A DNA stretch of 10,194 nucleotides from Cephalothrix spiralis (taxonomy: Eukaryota > Nemertea > Palaeonemertea > Archinemertea > Cephalotrichidae), in the NCBI GenBank assembly GCA_032353305.1, contig JAUCNG010416243.1:1-10194 (forward strand), read 5' to 3'. The notes under the pieces were generated by a model, which ran no database searches, was not told where the DNA came from, and saw only the letters and a program-made list of their open reading frames with translations. This document shows, in pieces, positions 1-9,680 of this stretch; within the stretch, counting starts at the first letter, position 1; every line of letters starts with the position of its first letter. Both the position numbers and the translations under genes were made by a program.

Positions 1-82
1 TGTATTATATAAGCTCCTAGTATTAAGCTCGGTGATAAAAGCTCTTAGTGAACTTGTTGTAAAATCTAATCAAAATAAAATC

Positions 83-150
83 ACATTTACATTTACATTT
101 ATCATGTAAGTCGGCACATTTTGCAATAAAATTCATTCATTCATACATTC
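83..150. repeat. Short microsatellites (ACATTT)3 and imperfect (ATTC)n
   Basis: Three perfect copies of ACATTT lie at 83-100, and an imperfect ATTC run (three copies, a break, one more) lies at 131-150. They sit just outside the left end of the inverted repeat. The surrounding 1-160 is AT-rich and I see no gene in it. These look like ordinary simple repeats in non-coding DNA. Confidence 0.7.
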
Positions 151-164
151 ATTTTTTTTAGGGT

Positions 165-350
165 CTAGTCCAAAAGGCCGAAATTCTAAAAGACCGAACG
201 TACGAAAGTCCGAATTCCAAAAGACCGAAATTCCAAAAGACCGACAGTTCAAAAGACCGACATCCCAAAAAACCGAAATTCCATAATACCGAAAAATTCC
301 AAAAGACCGAAAACCCAAAAGAGCGAAAGTACAAAAGACCGATATTCCAT
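165..350 (-). repeat. Left arm: degenerate 15-16 bp minisatellite (AAAAGACCGAAATTCC-type)
   Basis: About a dozen variant copies of AAAAGACCGAAATTCC are visible in tandem, with substitutions such as CAGTTC, CATCCC and GTAC in the variable half. On the other strand the unit reads GGTCTTTTGGAATTTC. The run is open in one frame only because the unit lacks stops, which gives a meaningless Phe/Gly/Ser-rich translation. Confidence 0.8.
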
Positions 351-633
351 ATACAATAAAAAAATTATTTTATTCAAATTTAAAAATGTTTTTTTTTACA
401 ATTTGCCTTGCAAATGTGAAAGCTACTCTTTAAACATAGTTTATTAAATTGCATTATTATTTCTTTTTTCTTCTTTTTAATATATTTGAAATTGAACATT
501 CGATCTTGAAAAAACTTACACCTTCTCTCCCCTCCCATTTTATACTTATATGCCGAGCTTACAATTCCCCACTGTGTTAATATGATCATTAGATACCAGT
601 TATTTGACCATTTTAAAGTTTTTTTTTATGCAT

Positions 634-893
634 TTTCGGTCTTATGGAATTTCGGTTTTTTGTCCTCATTTACAAAAAATTGTCGGTCTAATGAATTTTG
701 GTCTTTTGGAATTTCGGGCTTTCGTCCCGTCGGACTTATGGACTTTCGGTCTTATGGAATTTCGGTCTTTTGGGATGTCGGTCTTTTGGGATGTCGGTCT
801 TTTGAACTGTCGGTCTTTTGGAATTTCGGTCTTTTGGAATTCGGTCTTTCGTACGTTCGGTCTTTTGGAATTCCATTCTTTTGGGTGGATCCC
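634..893 (+). repeat. Right arm: degenerate 15-16 bp minisatellite (GGTCTTTTGGAATTTC-type)
   Basis: Many tandem variants of GGTCTTTTGGAATTTC run through this segment. The outer part (about 748-893) mirrors the left arm closely. The inner part (634-747) is more diverged and is interrupted by a non-repeat stretch near 660-685. Two overlapping reading frames stay open across it only because of the periodic unit, so neither is called as a gene. Confidence 0.8.
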
Positions 894-1085
894 ATTTTTT
901 AAGGGTTAATCAATGTTATTTGTCTCCAAGGGCATCGATTCAACTATAAGAGGTAACGATTATTAAAAAAATGGAATTTCGGTCTTTTGGAAGTAATTTC
1001 GGCCTTTTGGGCGGATCCCATTTTTAAGGGTTAATCCATGTTATTTGTCTCCAAGGGCATCGATTCAACTATAAGAGGTAGCAAT
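859..1085 (+). repeat. Tandem duplication of the element's right end plus flank (two copies, about 126 bp apart)
   Basis: The segment from GGATCCC at 887 through TATAAGAGGTAACG (about 958) recurs from 1013 through TATAAGAGGTAGCA (about 1084). Between the copies there are only a few substitutions and one missing T in the poly-T. Upstream of each GGATCCC there is also a terminal GGTCTTTTGG-type segment (859 onward and 981 onward), which is less well conserved. One duplication event of about 125 bp covering the arm end and its 3' flank explains this best. Confidence 0.8.
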
Positions 1086-1840
1086 CTCAAAATAATAACT
1101 CTGCGTATGTGAATGGATTTAGAAAGTTTTTCATTTTTAGACATTTTAAATTTATTTCTTATTCCTTATTCTATTTAAAAGAATTTTTTAAGGTTGGTTA
1201 TTACCTTAATTTAAGAACGTTCCCGTCTGATGTTCAATTTTTGGGTCAGAACTTATAGATAGATATTGTTCAGAGATCTTCAGAAACCATAGAAGGTTCG
1301 CTTCTAGGAAGTTAGTTCTTTCCTAGTCCTATGCAGTATGATTCCATATCTGAAGGTAAACCGTATGTACTTTTGAAAGAGGGGGTAATTTTATTTACCC
1401 CGTAGGTATGATATTTTGTATCACCAATTGCATAATTGCATGTCTATTTATTTGGACCTGTTCAGAGATCATGTACTTGAATATAGATGTTTTCGGTACG
1501 AGATCATTCTAATTAAGGGGGAGGTCAGTATTGCTTAAGAGCGCCAATTGTCATATCTGAAGCGAAACATAGTGCCCAGCCTAATTCTGCCATAGGAAGT
1601 TAAAGCACTGTAACTTACTTTTTGTAGCGAACGGAATTATTGATGCCAGTGCAATATTACATGTATCATCAATATATAACACCTGTTAACAATTTTGAAC
1701 AAAGTTCGATCATTTAATTGGTGAAATCAATGACCGTAACTTCATTAGACATAGTCCGATCAAATCAAACGTAAAAGTCAATTTTCTCAGGAGTTATCAA
1801 CGTTGAAATGCTTTTACTTATCATTTTTACTTTCTTACAG
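1086..1840 (+). other. Probable intron, no gene seen
   Basis: This stretch is AT-rich, has stops in all frames and shows no recognisable protein. I found no convincing sacsin-like exon in it. It contains a small perfect hairpin (GGGGTAA / TTACCCC, 1382-1401) and ends in a pyrimidine-rich tract that leads into the splice acceptor. Given the downstream exon, it is most simply the 3' part of a sacsin intron. Confidence 0.6.
1824..1840 (+). other. 3' splice site (polypyrimidine tract and AG)
   Basis: A TTTTTACTTTCTTACAG-type tract ends in CAG at 1838-1840. The frame of the long coding sequence continues upstream of its first possible start codon to exactly this point and makes sense as sacsin protein (residues ETQLVPLTENSIVRLLPQ just before the GTG at 1897). 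Further upstream the same frame meets TGA at 1804-1806 with no in-frame ATG. The exon therefore starts at 1841, and its first two bases (AT) complete a codon split with an upstream exon. Confidence 0.8.
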
Positions 1841-4800
1841 ATGAAACACAGCTGGTACCTCTAACTGAAAATAGCATTGTAAGACTTCTACCACAGGTGT
1901 ATCCTAGAAGTGTCCGAAATCAAGATACAATAACTTGTGATCAAGAAAATTCCGAAACCAGACACCTTACTCAAACGTGGTTAGAAGATATTTGGAGCTT
2001 CATATCAAGTTGCCATGGAGCTTCACTCTGCAATCTCCAGCTTTTACCAGATTTCGACAAACTTCCGGGGTTTACATTGCATAAGTTAAGATGTTCCTCA
2101 GGTGTGTACGTTGAGGAAACCGAAATAATGGACTCTGACTTAAAGCAATGTTTCCAATCTCTCGGGATGATATTCCTTCCGAAATTCCCAGACTACATCT
2201 CAAAACATAGATGGTTGTACGCAGAAAAATACATCTATGAATCGGATGAATGCTCCCTGTTTCAAGCAGTTTCGGATTTCTGGTCGAGAAGAAGTCAGTA
2301 TTCAAATGTTAAATTCACAGCAACACAAATACCGAAGTTTAGAGACTGCCTAATAAGAAATAGACACAAACTTATTGATAAATCAATATTCATGATGCTG
2401 CCAGTCTTTGAATCCAGCGAACAGGCGCTGGTAGCTGTTAAAAGAATAAACAAAGCAATCAACATGCAAACATATGCATTACCGTACCCACCATGTGATC
2501 AGATGCTAGTTTTTGATAGCAAGGAAACTATGGAGCTTTATGAAGTTCTGGGTGTATCCGTCGTTTCAGAAGTTTCAATATTGAAAGACATGTTAAACAG
2601 GAGCAATGATAAAATCCTTGTTGAGCATGTTCTAAAACATTTGACACAGTACGAATATGAAGATCCAACATTCAACCAGTTCGCGAAGCAACACATTCAA
2701 ATAGAATCTGAAAATGGGATCCTCCGACACCCGAGTATGCTGTATGATCAAACAGATCCCCTAATTAATGAAATTTTCATTGGAATGGGGATGTTTCCAA
2801 AGTCTACCTATAGCAATGATCATAACTCCCTTAAATCATTAAGAAGATTAGGACTTAGATCCGGCGGTCCTTCCCAAATCATAGCTGAGGATATCGTAGA
2901 GAGTGCAAAAACAATTGAAAGCTGCTATTCTGCTCCTTTTGATAAAAAACGAAGAGCCAGAGCGATATTAACAGTTCTTAAAAATGATCCAGAATTGTTA
3001 AGAAGATGTAAGTCTGAATTAGAAGGTATTGCTTGGTTACCAACAGCGGCGCGCCCGAGTGACTATCCAAAGTCATTGAAATGGTTAAATGAGGAATCTG
3101 TATTCTTGATGCCGGCTGATTTGCATAGAAATACTTGCAAATACATAGCTGGGTCAACAGTCTCAATTATCCATGAAGATTTAGATGATCACATAAATGT
3201 TGGTATTTTAGAAGGTCCATTAATAAGACAAGTTGTTGATCACCTGAAGACAATGGTGGATTCTTACGTGACCGATCAAGAAACGATTGATTACATCAAT
3301 TGCATAGACAAAGTTTATACATTTCTTGAAAGTCTGGAGTCTAATAAGTTGGAAATACTCAAGGAATATGATTGGATTTGGTGGGGTAATGGGTTTACAT
3401 CTATTGAAAGAATGACTTCATTTCTCCCGGCTGGTTTGAAAGACCTTGAACCGTATGCACATTCGTTGCCAAGTGAAATCAGACAACATGAAAAATGGCT
3501 GTTGAAATTTGGAATTGAAGAAGAGTGTAGTCCATTTTCAGTATTACAACGGATAAAAGATTTCCACATCATTTTTCACAAGATTGTACCAAAGTCAAGA
3601 ATGGAACACGATTTACAGATTGTGGTGCAACTTCTTCACTGGATTGTCGATAATAAGATAAATACGATCGGTACAGAATTAACTGATGCTGAATGGGGAA
3701 GAATATACCTGCCAGTGACGGAGGATCCAAATAAAATGTACTTGGAAATGCTTCCAATCTCAGAATGCCAGTACAGTAACACTTCCACAGGAACCAGAAA
3801 TTGTGTCCATGAAGTAATTCCTTTCAAGTTAGCGAAGTCTCTTGGAGTACGAACAAAAGGGGAGCATAGCCTAAGCAAATACGGACGACCATTTGGACAG
3901 AAAGAACAGCTTACAACTCGACTTCAAAATATAATCAGAGATTATCCTAAAGATGAGTCGATTATAAAAGAATTGCTTCAAAATGCTGATGATGCTGGTG
4001 CAACTATGATATCCTTCATCTTAGATGATAACCAATATAACAACAGTAAATCTAAAGATCACTCACTTTCGTTTTTGAAGGGACCAGCATTGAACGTTTT
4101 TAACAACAGTTGCTTTACCGAAGATGATCTATTTGGAATCCAAAACCTTGGAGAAGGTTCTAAGAGCACGGACTCTACTAAAACAGGACAATACGGGATC
4201 GGCTTCAATTGCGTCTATCACATCACTGATGCTCCAACATTCTTGACAAAAGGTGCTGACATAAATGAGGTGTTAGTTACTTTTGACCCACACTGCCAGT
4301 ATGTTTTGAAAGGTACTGGTGAAAACGAACCAGGAAGGCGTTTTGATAGAGGAATCAGTGAATTGCGAACTGATTTTCCTGATGTTTTTAACACTTTCTA
4401 TGAATCAGAATTCGATAAATTCGATAAATTTACAATGTTTAGGTTTCCGTTACGAAATGAAGATATGGCGCAAAATTCGAAAATTTCAAATGACACTGTC
4501 AGAGGAAATGATGTTGAACAGATATTGGAGAAATTCAAACGTGATTCCTTCAATTCCCTGATGTTTGTTAACTCAGTGAAGAAAATACAGTTGAGTAAAG
4601 TTGATGGGACCGGTGCAGTAGTAACATATTACTGCTTGGAAGCAAACATCTCTAAAAAAGATAGACAAAGGAGACAAGAATTTGCAGAATATGTGAAATC
4701 TATAAAGGGAAAACCAATTGAAGATATATCATTCAAATCAGTTTTGTATACACTGAGGATTAAAGAGACCCACGAAGGTAAAACTGGTAGAGAAGAAACA

Positions 4801-7800
4801 TGGTTGATATCACAGTCGATTGGCTTTAGGCAAATGCCAAACATTAGCTCACGAATTGAATATGCCTTTGCAAAAGGTAAACTTGCCCTTTCGCCTATAG
4901 TTGGCATTGCAATAAATATAACGGATGAAATCACCCGTAAACATCGTCTCTTCTGCTATCTCCCACTGCCATTAGCCAATTCATTGCCCTTTCATATTAA
5001 TGGTCACTTTGCCTTAGACGATAAAAGGAGAGACTTGTGGAAGGATTCTGATGTAGGATATCGAAGTGATTGGAACCGATGTTTACTGGAACATGGTGTT
5101 GCGCCCCTGTATGCTGATTTAATGGATGTTGTGTTTGAAAGGTTACAACTTCGAAGTTCTCCAACCGTTGAAAGTTTGAAAAAACTATATTCCTATGTTC
5201 CACTGCTAAAGGATGATGAAGATGGATATATTGAGATGTTTGTGAGAGCAGCTTATCAACAACTGCATGTAACTAGATGTTTATTTCTTGGAGCTGAAGT
5301 AAGAAGTAGGAAAGACAGAGAGATTGAAAGAATGAAGTGGTTTTCCATACAGGATATTATTGATGAAAATGCATTCTTCAACAACTTGCATCCGTTTTCA
5401 TTTCCTCTGAGAGAGGACAACATCCTAAACGACGTTTTAGGAAGGATTGGATTCAACCTGCTGTCGTCAAAGATACCAGAAAAAATATATGAAAACTTGA
5501 AAACATTATGTTTTGAAGTTTCAATGGTATCCCCGGAAGCTGTCACCGAATATCTGAGCAACAACGCTGATCTTGTTATTGATACTCCAAACTCCATTGA
5601 TCAAACAGTCTGGGGAGATATGAAAGACATAGCTACGGTTTTACGCTACTGTAAAAAGGACGACGAATTTAATTCTAAACTGCATGGAATGCCTATCTGT
5701 GTCACAGAAAATAAAACCGTGAAGAGGTTTTCCATATCCTCACCGGTGATCAGTTCTCGTTCCTCAAGCATGTTTCCTGAGGCTAAAGAACAATTCTTAA
5801 ACGATTGCCTGGTTGAATATTTCAACGTTGATAACTTGTGTGAAAATACAGGCGGTGTCATAGAGGATCTTACCATTAAGATGTTGTCTGAACTCTTAAG
5901 ACATAAAAAATATGATTGGATGCGTTCACCAAACAGGATAAAATTTGATACTTCAAAGATAGAATGGTTACATTTGCTGTGGTATTTCCTTGATGATTGT
6001 GAATTCGACTGCGACATGAATAATTTAGGACACATAGATGATATCTGTTGCATTCCTGGAAGTGATGGAACTGGAACAACGTACTTGTATCGAATTGCCG
6101 ATGGAAAGGCTATTAGAAACGGTTCTAATATTGAGTACCAGAATAAGGCCTTAGACACCTGTTTTGAAAAACTTGGTGTCCCAACACTCCCGAGTTGGGC
6201 AAACGAATCAACATTTCTATCCCAATGTACTGGGAATATTGCACATGTTCCTGATGTTCTATTTGCTTTATCCGATTTGATGAAATACGTTAATATTTCA
6301 CATTCACTGACATCTTCAAATCGGACAAGTTTAGTTAAATGCATCACCGAATATGCAAAAGGCAAAGACAGTTTAGAGAAAAAGGAGATCGAATATTTAA
6401 TGAAACTGCCCATACATTTGACCATCAATGAAAACTATACTGAACTGCAAAATAAAATGGTTTACATGATACCTTCGAATGTGCCAACTGCTGGGATAAC
6501 ATTCGCGACGGATGGGCTAGAATTTCTTTCGATGCATCAGGATAATGATATAAATAACATGTATGAATTGCACCTTGGATGCAAAGTCTTTGACTTAGCT
6601 GAATTTTACGGTCAGTTTGTTTTTGAACATTTTGAACTCTTCACCGAAGAACAGCGACTCTGTCATTTAAAGTTTCTAAGGGACAATATAAATGGCAATT
6701 ATCAATTAGACCAACTAATCAAGGAGATATTAGTAAATGGCCTCAGACAGCTTTCATTCATCCCAGATGCAAACCAGGAACTTCAACCACCGACGTCCTT
6801 CTTTGATCCTGAAAATGCAGTACTTGCAGCTATGGAATTGAGTTTTCCTCCAAAAAGTTACAAAGAATGGCTTCCGTTTTTCAGGCAAATCGGACTGATC
6901 CATATTGTTACAAACAATATGCTGATAAGATACATTAGAAGCATTGAATTAAGTGAGGTGGAAATTAAAACAGGTACACAAACCACCGAGGTAAAAAGTC
7001 AAATCTTAACATCGGAAATATTCAAGCGACTACGCGCCAATGAATTTGAATATAAAGAAATCAACAGAATCAAAACAATACGATTTATTCCGCGGTATAG
7101 AGAATCTGAATTGGAATTTCTCCACAAAGAACACTCGGAGGAATTCCGTTTTATATCATTTAATGCTGCTTTCCGAGATAGTGCAAAATATTTGGTATGG
7201 ACAAATGCTTTCATTTTACCTTCTTGGGCAGTCCCCTTTGAAATACGTGAAGCGGAGCGGTTAGGAATAAGAAATGAACCTGATCTCAAACTAGTAATTC
7301 GACATTGCACTAATATCTGCCGTTATTTAAGTCAAACCAATATGGGTGTTATTATTGAAAAAAACAGAGGTGTTATTTTGGCAGTAATGAATAAAATCTA
7401 TCGATTTTTGAAAGCTTCAAAGAAGGATGACATACTTGAGTTAGCTGATACAAAAATGGTATTTATCAAGGAAAATAACATTTTTATTTATCCTAGGCAA
7501 TTAATCCTTTGGGGTAAAGGTGTCCCTCCGTATCTTTTCCGTTACCCTGAGGAGTATATGGAATTTTCTATCCTGTTTAAAAATTTGTCCAGTAAAACCG
7601 ATTCAGATGTAGACCTTTACTGCAGAGTAATAAATGACATAAAATCTGAGTACGGAAATGAACCAATATTAGACCCTAATGTATTGTTAGCAGTTACCAT
7701 TGCAATCATAGAAGTGTTTTGTTACTTGCCGCTGTCAACTGTCCTGGAAAAAAACCCATCGAATGAGAAGAAATTGTACTTATTAAGCGAAACAAAAACA

Positions 7801-8679
7801 TTGGTTTTATCAAACGAACTAGTTTATATTGATAAAGATTGTTTTTTGCCGTATGCAGCTAACTTATCACTACCTATTTTGAACACCATTGTTGAAGAGG
7901 AAAGGAGTGTAACAGGCAAAAAGAAAGTGAAAAGCCAAAAGCCAAAAATTCATATAAAGGACTTGCGAAACCTGCCAGAATCGCAACGGCCAAAATTTCT
8001 GTCTCATCTTGTGACTGAAATAATTGAGGATGAGAGCAAAGAAAGTGGGAAAGTTGCAAATAATGGCATTGGAGCAGTCTTTGCCAGGAACTTATCTGAT
8101 TCACATTTTCTGAAAGCGCTATTAAGTGTGTCAGATCAGGAATATCAGAAACTAAAGCTTGATACAGATAATTTAGAAGCTAGGGTTCGAAATCTGCAAA
8201 ATAACATTGAAATCCTTAATGTACCCGGGAAGATAAAGACTAGCTTCTACGTCGAGGGACGTAAAATAAAGGGGAGTGTGGATGAGAGACAAGATATATT
8301 TATGTCCTCTATTGATGATCCAGGAAATCTAGAACTACCAGTTAAGATTTACATTACTTCCAAAACTATCCAATGGTTTCTAAGACTATACGTTATCAAA
8401 GCTGTTACTGTTGTCATGGGATTGACTGAGTACAAGAGCGAAATTATACTCAAAGATATATTTGGACAACCACCGGAAATCATTCAGTCTATCTTAGTCC
8501 AACACAAAGTTCCTGATATTGAGATGTCGCTACAAGCTTTGCCTGCCTTAATACCAAACACCGGTGACTTTATTCTGGTTAAGATGCACCATTTATTAAA
8601 GAATGAATTTATGATATTCAAAGAAGGAGAATTTGTTGGTTTTGAAAAAGAGGACCCGTTTAATAAAATGGAATTATAG
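1841..8679 (+). CDS. SACS: Sacsin-like protein, giant exon (N-terminal exons outside window; frame ends early)
   Basis: This encodes about 2,279 residues of a sacsin-type protein; sacsin is a very large co-chaperone-like protein linked to HSP70, proteasome and cytoskeletal quality control. Numbering below starts at the GTG at 1897, which is not a real start. Residues 1 to about 655 resemble the tail of one sacsin repeat. A new repeat opens at about 663 with the FGQKEQL signature. Its HSP90-like ATPase domain shows the N-box ELLQNADDAGAT (Glu692, Asn696, Asp699), an FNNSCFTEDD segment where GHKL proteins usually have DxGxG, and a glycine motif GQYGIGF (764-770). The sacsin hallmark FCYLPLP (1019-1025) and NGHFAL (1035-1040) follow. 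A DP..FP..Y..L..LGL pattern occurs at 287 and again at 1637, as expected from two repeats about 1,350 residues apart. Residues 2078-2105 look like a short coiled coil. From position relative to the C-terminal J/HEPN region, the complete repeat probably corresponds to the third repeat of vertebrate sacsin. The stop at 8677-8679 looks like a frame break and not the natural end. Orthologue versus paralogue cannot be decided here. Confidence 0.9.
8667..8679 (+). other. Apparent frameshift (or mini-intron end) in the sacsin-like exon
   Basis: The long frame ends ...NKMEL then TAG (8677-8679). The frame used downstream has a stop at 8664-8666 and is then open, reading GDPTFIYTRII straight after. 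A switch anywhere between 8667 and 8676 restores a sacsin-like protein, and a single missing base is enough. Sacsin-like sequence on both sides, with spacing similar to the family, favours an indel. A 41-nt intron (GT at 8639, AG at 8678-8679) would also keep frame, giving EFVG joined to DPTF, but its donor is poor and it would remove a family-like FEKEDP segment. Confidence 0.7.
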
Positions 8680-8722
8680 GCGACCCAACATTCATCTACA
8701 CTCGTATCATTAAGCGCATTGG

Positions 8723-8757
<35 letters not shown>

Positions 8758-9425
8758 CTGCTGCAGCTAATAAAAAACACATAGAACTACCGTTTCGCAG
8801 ATATGAGATTGATATTGGATTTGATGATGAGCAACAGGAAATAGTCGTTATACAAGTAGAAGCGCTTAGGCTTTACAAATTTTATCGTTACGATGTAAAG
8901 ACAGATACTGAAACCCCTGCAATCTTAGACCCCGAATCAAAAAGGCAAGAATTGAGCGATATAATAAGACAGGCTGTACTGTTCCTATCGGATGAGCGAA
9001 GAAATTTAACATTGAAAAGACTGATAGCGTATTGGTTATCTGATGCAGAAATGAGCAGTTTCATCAAACATGAAATTGAAGAGTGCGAAGCAGAATATTC
9101 CAAGGACCACAAACCAGCAATTAATAATACTAGATTAACAAACTTTACAGATAATTATCAAACAATGGTGAATCAGCACTTAAGAAAACGTGAAGAAGAT
9201 TACAGACGACAGCGCAATGACTATGACGAGAAGATCAGAGATCATCCTGAATCATTTAACTCTTTTGGGGGCCTATCGATACCTCGGGTTTCCAGCAACC
9301 CGCAACCCGGTGAAGCGCGAACGTGGCTGAGACAAGCGAAAGCTGATTGGGAGGCAATCATGAATGACTGCGGCGAACAAGGACTACATAAAGCGTATGA
9401 GTGGGCATGCTATAAGTGTTTACAA
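8680..9425 (+). CDS. SACS: Sacsin-like C-terminal part: degenerate J domain and start of HEPN domain (same exon, shifted frame)
   Basis: The frame that opens after 8666 continues the sacsin protein. It begins GDPTFIYTRIIKRIG, followed by 11 Asp and four Ala, then a YEIDIGF...LRLYKFYRY segment like the sacsin region just before the J domain. Residues encoded at about 8943-9105 (QELSDIIRQAVLFL through KRLIAYWLSDAEMSSF) match the helical layout of the sacsin DnaJ domain, but HPD is replaced by LSD (9036-9044). A charged Lys/Arg/Glu-rich linker follows (HLRKREEDYRRQRNDYDEK). The HEPN domain starts at EARTWLRQAKADWEA (9312 onward) and continues to YEWACYKCLQ, where a consensus donor interrupts it. 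HEPN in sacsin mediates dimerisation and nucleotide binding; only its first part is in the window. A TTG or internal ATG start would be artificial. Codons beyond 9425 that keep the frame open to 9476 are intronic readthrough. Confidence 0.85.
8724..8756 (+). repeat. Coding (GAT)11 microsatellite, poly-Asp
   Basis: Eleven perfect GAT codons encode poly-aspartate, followed by GCT GCT GCA GCT (four Ala). The tract lies between the IYTRIIKRIG segment and the YEIDIGF segment, where sacsin has a variable loop. Its uninterrupted codons suggest a young, length-variable tract. On the minus strand it gives a spurious poly-Ile frame. Confidence 0.95.
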
Positions 9426-9431
9426 GTAAGT
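9426..9431 (+). other. 5' splice site GTAAGT
   Basis: The sequence CAA/GTAAGT matches the U1 consensus at all intronic positions. It falls exactly after a complete codon (phase 0), where the sacsin HEPN sequence EWACYKCLQ stops resembling the family and turns into AT-rich sequence. The next exon, carrying the rest of HEPN, is not found in the remaining 760 bases. Confidence 0.85.
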
Positions 9432-9508
9432 CTTTTTAATTTAATCATTCAAAATGAGAGAAAAGTTGTACCCTAATGGAATTTCATATTGGCTGGTAAA
9501 GGGTTAAA

Positions 9509-9668
9509 AACGTGAACGCGTGAAACGCTAAAAAAAACCTTACGTGATCCGTGAAACTCGTATTTAGGGTAACGTGATTCGTGAAATTCAAATATCGGCT
9601 ACGTGAAACTCGTATTTAGGGTAATGTGATCCGTGAAATTCAAATATCGGCTAACGTGAAACGTGACC
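9509..9668 (+). repeat. ACGTGA-rich tandem repeat, 52-bp period
   Basis: Two near-identical 50-base units, GTGAAACTCGTATTTAGGGT followed by AAYGTGATYCGTGAAATTC and AAATATCGGCT, lie at 9551-9600 and 9603-9652 (period 52, differing at about two positions). Related ACGTGA/CGTGAAAC fragments flank them from 9509 to 9668. The array lies within the intron and has no coding sense. Confidence 0.85.
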
Positions 9669-9680
9669 GGACCCCCCCCC

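Larger units (their letters stand above)
161..893. mobile_element. Foldback-like element with long subterminal repeat arms, non-autonomous
   Basis: The left arm (161 to about 350) is the reverse complement of the right arm (about 634-893). Reading inward from both ends, the order of variant units agrees: a GGG terminus, a CCAAAAGG-type segment, a GAACGTACGAAAG block, two GAATTCC-type units, a CGACAGTTC unit and a CGACATCCC unit. Roughly 130 bp pairs well, and the right arm carries one extra CGACATCCC unit; pairing becomes looser further in. Because the variants are in the same mirrored order, this is one inverted-repeat structure and not two independent minisatellites. The core (about 351-633) is AT-rich with no plausible coding sequence. 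This fits a foldback transposon or long-TIR MITE that depends on proteins supplied elsewhere. I could not define a target-site duplication, so a satellite-derived inverted duplication remains possible. Confidence 0.6.

Noticed and set aside
133-318. Minus-strand open frame in the left repeat arm
   Set aside because: Same cause: the inverted copy of the minisatellite gives the same kind of periodic translation.
161-893. CRISPR-like array from regularly repeated short units
   Set aside because: There are no unique spacers. The units are degenerate tandem minisatellite copies in inverted arms, in a eukaryotic setting with no cas genes.
582-909. Two overlapping plus-strand open frames rich in Phe, Gly and Ser
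   Set aside because: They are translations of the 15-16 bp minisatellite, which lacks stops in these frames. The protein is a mere periodic echo of the repeat and the frame choice is arbitrary.
1382-1401. Hairpin GGGGTAA / TTACCCC
   Set aside because: A short isolated 7-bp stem in AT-rich intron, with no context to suggest a function.
1897-1899. GTG as a translation start
   Set aside because: The same frame is sacsin-like upstream to the splice acceptor at 1840, and animal genes rarely start at GTG.
3008-3013. GTAAGT resembling a splice donor inside the giant exon
   Set aside because: The coding frame runs through it with uninterrupted sacsin-like protein on both sides, so it is most likely an unused decoy.
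5646-6428. 260-residue minus-strand open frame, and other minus-strand frames inside the giant exon
   Set aside because: They lie opposite strongly sacsin-like coding sequence, show no recognisable domain, and are expected by chance opposite a long exon.
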